Assembly: GCF_034006335.1 (NCBI RefSeq)
Contig: NZ_JAWDIQ010000001.1
DNA: 64,000 nucleotides
Reading direction: 5' to 3' (one strand)
DNA from: Paracerasibacillus soli
GTDB taxonomy: Bacteria; Bacillota; Bacilli; Bacillales; Amphibacillaceae
The translations under genes and the position numbers were made by a program. The notes under the pieces were generated by a model, which worked only from the letters and a program-made list of their open reading frames with translations, ran no database searches and was not told the origin of the DNA. Of the stretch, positions 60,246 through 64,000 are shown piece by piece. Within the stretch, counting starts at the first letter, position 1; every line of letters starts with the position of its first letter.

Positions 60246-61493
60246 ATGAAAATATATATTTGTCCCGTTTGTGGATATGACGGTTTAGATGAGAAGCCGT
60301 ATGGTGAAAATTTTAATCCTTCTTATAATATTTGTTCTTGTTGTGGGTTTGAGTACGGATATAGTGAGGATCATGATGTTGATTTAGGCTATATTGTTAT
60401 ACCAAATGAAATGAAGGAAGCTGCTTTTCAATTATATCGAAAGCAATGGATTGAAAATGGTGCTCCTGTTCATACGCCTACGGAATTTCCGGAAGAACAT
60501 CAATTAAATAATAAAGTGAGACGTGAAGTAGTCCTAACACAATTTGAAAGATTACAATTGCCAATTGATAATCTTGAATTTATGATGGATGATGATTTGG
60601 TTGTTGAAGATGATGAATCAAGTGTGGAACAGGCCCATACGGTATGGATGATGGATGAAGCGAGTAAAGGCGCAACTGACAAACAAATTAAACAGGCAGA
60701 GAAACAATTAGGGGTAAGATTGCCAACTCTTTATGTGGAGTTATTAAAAAGTCAAGATGGTGGCTATATTCAATACGAAGCATTCCCAACAGACTTCTCA
60801 ACTTCTTGTGCAGATGATCGTATTAATGTGAATGAATTATTTGGAATTGGAACTGAGACGAGTATATTAGATAGTCCGGTTTTAATAGAAGAATGGGATT
60901 TACCTAAAAATATCATTCTTATTTCGGGTGATGGACATACATGGATTGCGTTAGATTACAGAGAGCATTCAAAAAACCCACCTGTTATTTTAATTGATGA
61001 AGAAGTTGGAGGTATACAAACACTGGCAGCAAGCTTTGAAAGCTTTATAAATGGATTGACGGTAGAAGAGCCAATGGATTGGGTTGATTATGTCTTATAT
61101 GAAGCAAGTCAATTAGATGAGAGAACAAAAATGTCTATTGCAGCAGAAGTACGTAATGGTCGCTCAAATGAAGAGATACTAAAGGAAATCGACAGGGTTA
61201 TTACAGGTGGAAAGGCAGAAACAATAGAGAGCTTTTTTTCGGAATTGATACAGATAGATGACTCTACACTAGAATTGTATATGATCAAGCAAATTTATGA
61301 TCATGATTGTAGGAATGTTAGGGAAGTAGTAGCAGAACATTTAGCAGCTTGTGCAATTAGAGGGAACGATTCACTTGCGCAAAAAGATGTGAAGGAATAT
61401 TTAATTGCAATGGAACAAAAAGAAAGCGATGAACATATTCGATATTTAATTGAGTTAGGTTTAGAGAATATAAGAAAAGGTGATTTATCATGA
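60246..61493 (+). CDS. Cys-rich domain plus SUKH (SMI1/KNR4) protein, possible immunity protein
   Basis: 415 residues from the ATG at 60246 after GGCAGGAGTAATGG. Residues 1-90 form a Cys-rich domain (MKIYICPVCGYDGLDEKPYG, ICSCCGFEYGYSEDHD), probably zinc binding. Residues 140-275 are a SUKH domain (ATDKQIKQAEKQLGVRLPTL, YVELLKSQDGGYI, IILISGDGHTWIALDY, SFESFINGL). The last 130 are helical, with HEAT-like features (LYMIKQIYDHDCRNVREVVA). SUKH proteins often neutralise polymorphic or LXG toxins. It follows the fic remnant by 88 bases and overlaps the next gene by 4 bases. Confidence 0.75.
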   Translation: MKIYICPVCGYDGLDEKPYGENFNPSYNICSCCGFEYGYSEDHDVDLGYIVIPNEMKEAAFQLYRKQWIENGAPVHTPTEFPEEHQLNNKVRREVVLTQFERLQLPIDNLEFMMDDDLVVEDDESSVEQAHTVWMMDEASKGATDKQIKQAEKQLGVRLPTLYVELLKSQDGGYIQYEAFPTDFSTSCADDRINVNELFGIGTETSILDSPVLIEEWDLPKNIILISGDGHTWIALDYREHSKNPPVILIDEEVGGIQTLAASFESFINGLTVEEPMDWVDYVLYEASQLDERTKMSIAAEVRNGRSNEEILKEIDRVITGGKAETIESFFSELIQIDDSTLELYMIKQIYDHDCRNVREVVAEHLAACAIRGNDSLAQKDVKEYLIAMEQKESDEHIRYLIELGLENIRKGDLS

Positions 61494-61918
61494 GTCTAAT
61501 AAGTTATATTGGTTGCAATGTGAAGCTTCCAGAAAAAGGCTATGAGGACAATCCTATTGATGGAGGGATTTTTCTAGGACCGACTTATGCTGATGTAGAT
61601 GAGAAAGCCGAAGTGAAAGAAGCTCAATTTTCGACTGAATATGTATATGAAGTCACTTTTGATAGTTGGGGAATGGAATTAACTCCTTATCAAGATAAGG
61701 ATACATATGAGAAAAGTAAACTCGGTTTAGAGAAAGTGTGCGACATGATGGAGACCTATTTAAGTGTAGGCGACTATTTTGAGTTTTATACGTGCTGGAT
61801 TGGCGATGAATATAATCCGAGGGAAGCAGACATAACGCTTACTATACGAGGTTGGTATACAGAAGGAATGGAATTAAGGGAACAAACATTGATTCGATTT
61901 GTTAAAAGTGAGTCGTAA
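61490..61918 (+). CDS. Hypothetical acidic protein paired with the SUKH gene
   Basis: 142 residues; ATGA overlap with the SUKH gene. It reads MSLISYIGCNVKLPEKGYED, FDSWGMELTPYQDKDTYEKS, FEFYTCWIGDEYNPREADIT, and is acidic and soluble without signal peptide. The family is not recognised; the tight coupling suggests a second immunity-type protein or a partner of the SUKH protein. Confidence 0.7.
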   Translation: MSLISYIGCNVKLPEKGYEDNPIDGGIFLGPTYADVDEKAEVKEAQFSTEYVYEVTFDSWGMELTPYQDKDTYEKSKLGLEKVCDMMETYLSVGDYFEFYTCWIGDEYNPREADITLTIRGWYTEGMELREQTLIRFVKSES

Positions 61919-62666
61919 AAATAAGTTTTAATTGATAACGAACATATAGATTTTATTGTGACCTGTTCCCACATACTACCGTTTTACTAAACATCTAAAT
62001 ACATCAATTTTATCCACTCAAGCCATGTGGGGTATGTGGCGTTGTGTGGCGTTGCTCGGAAAAATTGTCCCATTAAAATAGAAACTTCCAATTTAAAATA
62101 AAGATTTCCGATTCTGACTCATCTCCGTTAAAATAAACATTCCCGATTTCCAGTTCAAAACCAATATTATCTCGGTCTTTCTTCAATAGGAACCCGGAAT
62201 TTTTTATGCTTTTTTGATATAAAACAATATCTTTTCAATATTTCAATATAACGAAATTATCGTCGATTGGCCTGAAGAAATAGCGCATATCTTACATGTA
62301 AATGAAATTTTTGTTGATGCTGATAATGTAGATGTTTTACAACCCATATTAGTAAAGTCCCTGCACTATCCCTATTTGTAATAGGTCCCCTCCGTTGGAT
62401 ATTTATTCTATATTTAGACTAACACGACATAACCTATTTTCCAATTGGGAAAGTAAGTAAAATTCCGACAAAATACTACAATTTTCACTCTATGTTTTTA
62501 GCCTATTCCCGTAATTATTTCCAACTTTAGGAAACAATAGGTAATAATCCCCGTCTTTTTGTAAGAAAATGTTGCGTTTTATCCAAATGATAAGTTCTTA
62601 GTAACCTTGACACAATGAATTTATAGATTTATAGTATATTAAAAGTAAAGTTTCCTTTACTCAGAG
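61919..62666. other. Intergenic region holding a solitary left end D
   Basis: Apart from the element end at 62066 no gene is seen. ATAATGTAGATG-type fragments near 62320 read NEIFVDADNVDVLQPILVKS for about 25 codons without start. A regulator promoter lies before 62667 (TTGACACAATG near 62607, TATAGTATA near 62629). Confidence 0.45.
62066..62205 (+). mobile_element. Solitary left end D of the MITE-like family
   Basis: TGTCCCATTAAAATAGAAAC, then ATTTAAAATAAAGATTTCCG and CGTTAAAATAAACATTCCCG, then CCCGGAATTTTTTATGC. The order and spacing equal element B's left end. No matching right end occurs before the window ends. Confidence 0.65.
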
Positions 62667-62879
62667 GTGATTAATATCAAAAACAGAATTCGTGAATTAC
62701 GTGAAGAAAATAACTTATTTCAAAAAGATCTAGCCCAATCATTAAACGTTTCACGACAAACAATTATTTCTATAGAAAACGGCCGTTATGACCCATCACT
62801 AAAGTTAGCATTACAAATTGCGAAACACTTTAATTGTACAGTAGAGGATATATTTCAATTAGAATTGGAGGATGAATAA
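62667..62879 (+). CDS. Small XRE-family regulator
   Basis: About 66-70 residues: KNRIRELREENNLFQKDLAQ, LNVSRQTIISIENGRYDPSL, LALQIAKHFNCTVEDIFQLE, a complete Cro/CI helix-turn-helix of the YozG type. Start uncertain: GAGGTG (62665-62670) looks like the ribosome binding site for a start at ATC 62679 (ATG in relatives), while the annotated GTG at 62667 lies within that site. The stop is followed directly by the membrane-protein ATG, so the two form an operon. Confidence 0.85.
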   Translation: MINIKNRIRELREENNLFQKDLAQSLNVSRQTIISIENGRYDPSLKLALQIAKHFNCTVEDIFQLELEDE

Positions 62880-63245
62880 ATGAAAAGCTCTAAGTTGATA
62901 GCCCTGTTGATTAATGTAGTGATTCTAGGTATTGCGACGGTATTATTATTTAATGGTAATCAAGAGGGATTAGTATTTGGGTTAATTATATTTGGGGGAA
63001 TTATTAATTTCCTAGTAGAATTAAGAATAACAGGTTTAGAGGTAGAAAGTGATGAGCGGTCTAAATGGTTATTATTAAAGGGAAATGATTTTGCTCACCG
63101 CATGACGTATTGTGGAATTATTGTATTACTATTAATACACTTTTTCTTTGTCAATCTACAAACAGGTTTTGTATTAATTTTATTACTAGTTATTTTATTT
63201 TTATCCGAAGCATTGGGCACACTGTTTTATTATTACAAAAAGTAA
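62880..63245 (+). CDS. DUF2178-like membrane protein
   Basis: 121 residues; ATG at 62880 right after the regulator's stop, with GGAGG inside the regulator's last codons. Four membrane helices in two hairpins (LIALLINVVILGIATVLLF, LVFGLIIFGGIINFLVEL, MTYCGIIVLLLIHFFF, TGFVLILLLVILFLSEALGT) and a central ESDERSKWLLLKGNDFAHRM loop. XRE plus small membrane protein pairs are common in Bacillota; the function is unknown. Confidence 0.75.
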   Translation: MKSSKLIALLINVVILGIATVLLFNGNQEGLVFGLIIFGGIINFLVELRITGLEVESDERSKWLLLKGNDFAHRMTYCGIIVLLLIHFFFVNLQTGFVLILLLVILFLSEALGTLFYYYKK

Positions 63246-63246
63246 C

Positions 63247-63284
63247 AAAGAAAAATTAAACGTATGAGTTTAATTTTTCTTTAA
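63247..63284 (+). terminator. Terminator of the XRE/membrane-protein operon
   Basis: AAAGAAAAATTAAAC (63247-63261) pairs perfectly with GTTTAATTTTTCTTT (63268-63282). Confidence 0.88.
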
Positions 63285-63315
63285 AATGGAAGCAAGACTT
63301 CGGTGATAGTTAAGA

Positions 63316-63615
63316 TTGAAGAGGGCCTCAGGAATAGGCAAAATTTTACTTAGAATTAGAAAAGATTTGCTAGAATATTTCCTTGAAAAAGCTTACTTTA
63401 ATAAGCAGTATGGGAAGAAGAGAGATAGCTTGAATGCTAAAGAAATAAAAGAAGAATTTAGAAGGAGATATGCAAAAGTAAGGCGCAATTGCAATTTCCA
63501 GTACATACAAACCCTAATAGCTAAGTTGGGGATTTCCTTTTCTATGAAAATCTTCTATCTACTATGTCTAATTAAAATAAACATTACTGATTCCAACACC
63601 ATTTCCGATAAATAA
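63316..63615 (+). CDS. Doubtful small ORF running into element end E
   Basis: TTG-started frame of 99 codons, Lys/Arg-rich (ILLRIRKDLLEYFLEKAYFN, AKEIKEEFRRRYAKVRRN). No ribosome binding site. From about residue 83 it lies inside the TGTCTAATT end at 63565, so its C-terminus is not native. It may be a gene fragment truncated by insertion. Confidence 0.25.
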   Translation: MKRASGIGKILLRIRKDLLEYFLEKAYFNKQYGKKRDSLNAKEIKEEFRRRYAKVRRNCNFQYIQTLIAKLGISFSMKIFYLLCLIKINITDSNTISDK

Positions 63616-63660
63616 ACATTTCCGGTTGGGGGATCTGAGACAATAATTTCCTTGGGATGC
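63565..63660 (+). mobile_element. Left end E of the MITE-like family
   Basis: TGTCTAATTAAAATAAACAT followed by one more clear subsite (GATAAATAAACATTTCCGGT) and the diverged tail GACAATAATTTCCTTGGG. It is preceded by TCTACTA, as is element A. The element would extend beyond 64000. Confidence 0.6.
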
Positions 63661-64000
63661 AGTACGCATAGTGACAATTTAAATTCACTATCGTAACTTC
63701 GTCTTTTCATGTTAGGGTACTCCTGTTGATAAATTGTTAGATACTATTATAAACTAGTTTCTCTCAATTTACTGTGTCCACTTTTAGACTAACATCAAAA
63801 GTATAGATGTTTAATAGTTCTAGTTAGTACTTTTGTCACATGTTATAACTGTCACAACTCTAAATTTGCTAGGGTTCACTTATCAAGAGTAAAATACAAA
63901 AGAATCATTTAAATCAATACTTTCACTTTGAGTACATGTATTTGAAGTGAAAGGTAATTATTTTAAAAATAGTAAAACCTGTATCTTAAATTACTTAATA
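63661..64000. other. Gene-free AT-rich end of the window
   Basis: No gene, tRNA or terminator seen. Confidence 0.5.

Overview
The window reads as accessory DNA, probably plasmid-borne or plasmid-derived, from a low-GC Bacillota of the Bacillaceae type. The evidence is AT-rich DNA, strong AGGAGG-type ribosome binding sites, an arsenic operon of Bacillus type, a replication gene next to an actin-type partition pair, and a Tn916/Tn5397-family conjugative element. No ribosomal, tRNA or core metabolic genes are seen.

Layout. (1) 1-4600: distal part of an arsenic-resistance operon (arsC end, arsD, arsA, a HesB-like gene, a CoA-disulfide-reductase/rhodanese fusion). (2) 4600-12290: debris of small genes (a DnaA domain-I-like gene, XRE regulators, DUF1385, an ankyrin fragment) separated by clear terminators, plus copies of a 36-bp repeat. 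(3) 12288-16750: type III restriction-modification genes mod and res. (4) 17300-22030: plasmid backbone, with a primase-helicase replication gene facing a parM-parR partition pair; both operons have the same 12-bp motif upstream. (5) 23340-24407: a protein with two four-helix-bundle domains. (6) 25050-33320: a Tn7-like module (AraC-like gene, tyrosine recombinase, tnsA, tnsB, tnsC, tniQ); the first two genes sit behind nested hairpin terminators. (7) 33673-37229: a very large SIR2-domain protein, probably anti-phage. (8) 37346-41229: three short elements with TGT...ACA ends and repeated subsites, between a Lys/Pro-rich exported protein, a membrane protein and a GNAT acetyltransferase. (9) 41889-59886: an 18-kb Tn5397-like element (Tn916 transfer genes, oriT, ardA, tet(M), tndX) inserted in the Fic motif of a fic gene, whose two halves flank it. 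(10) 60246-63245: a Cys-rich/SUKH protein, a partner gene and a small XRE/membrane-protein pair, followed by another copy of the repeated end.

Two points stand out. First, TnsA of the Tn7-like module appears to have both acidic catalytic residues replaced by their amides (Glu to Gln, Asp to Asn), while the TnsB DDE triad is intact, and a tyrosine recombinase gene lies directly upstream. This suggests a Tn7-like element that transposes by copying and resolves cointegrates with its own recombinase. Second, many genes, including well-conserved ones (mod, tnsB, tet(M), Tn916 orf20 and orf21, sir2), are broken by single-base indels, often in short homopolymers. This looks more like residual sequencing error than decay, so many genes labelled frameshifted here may be intact in the organism.
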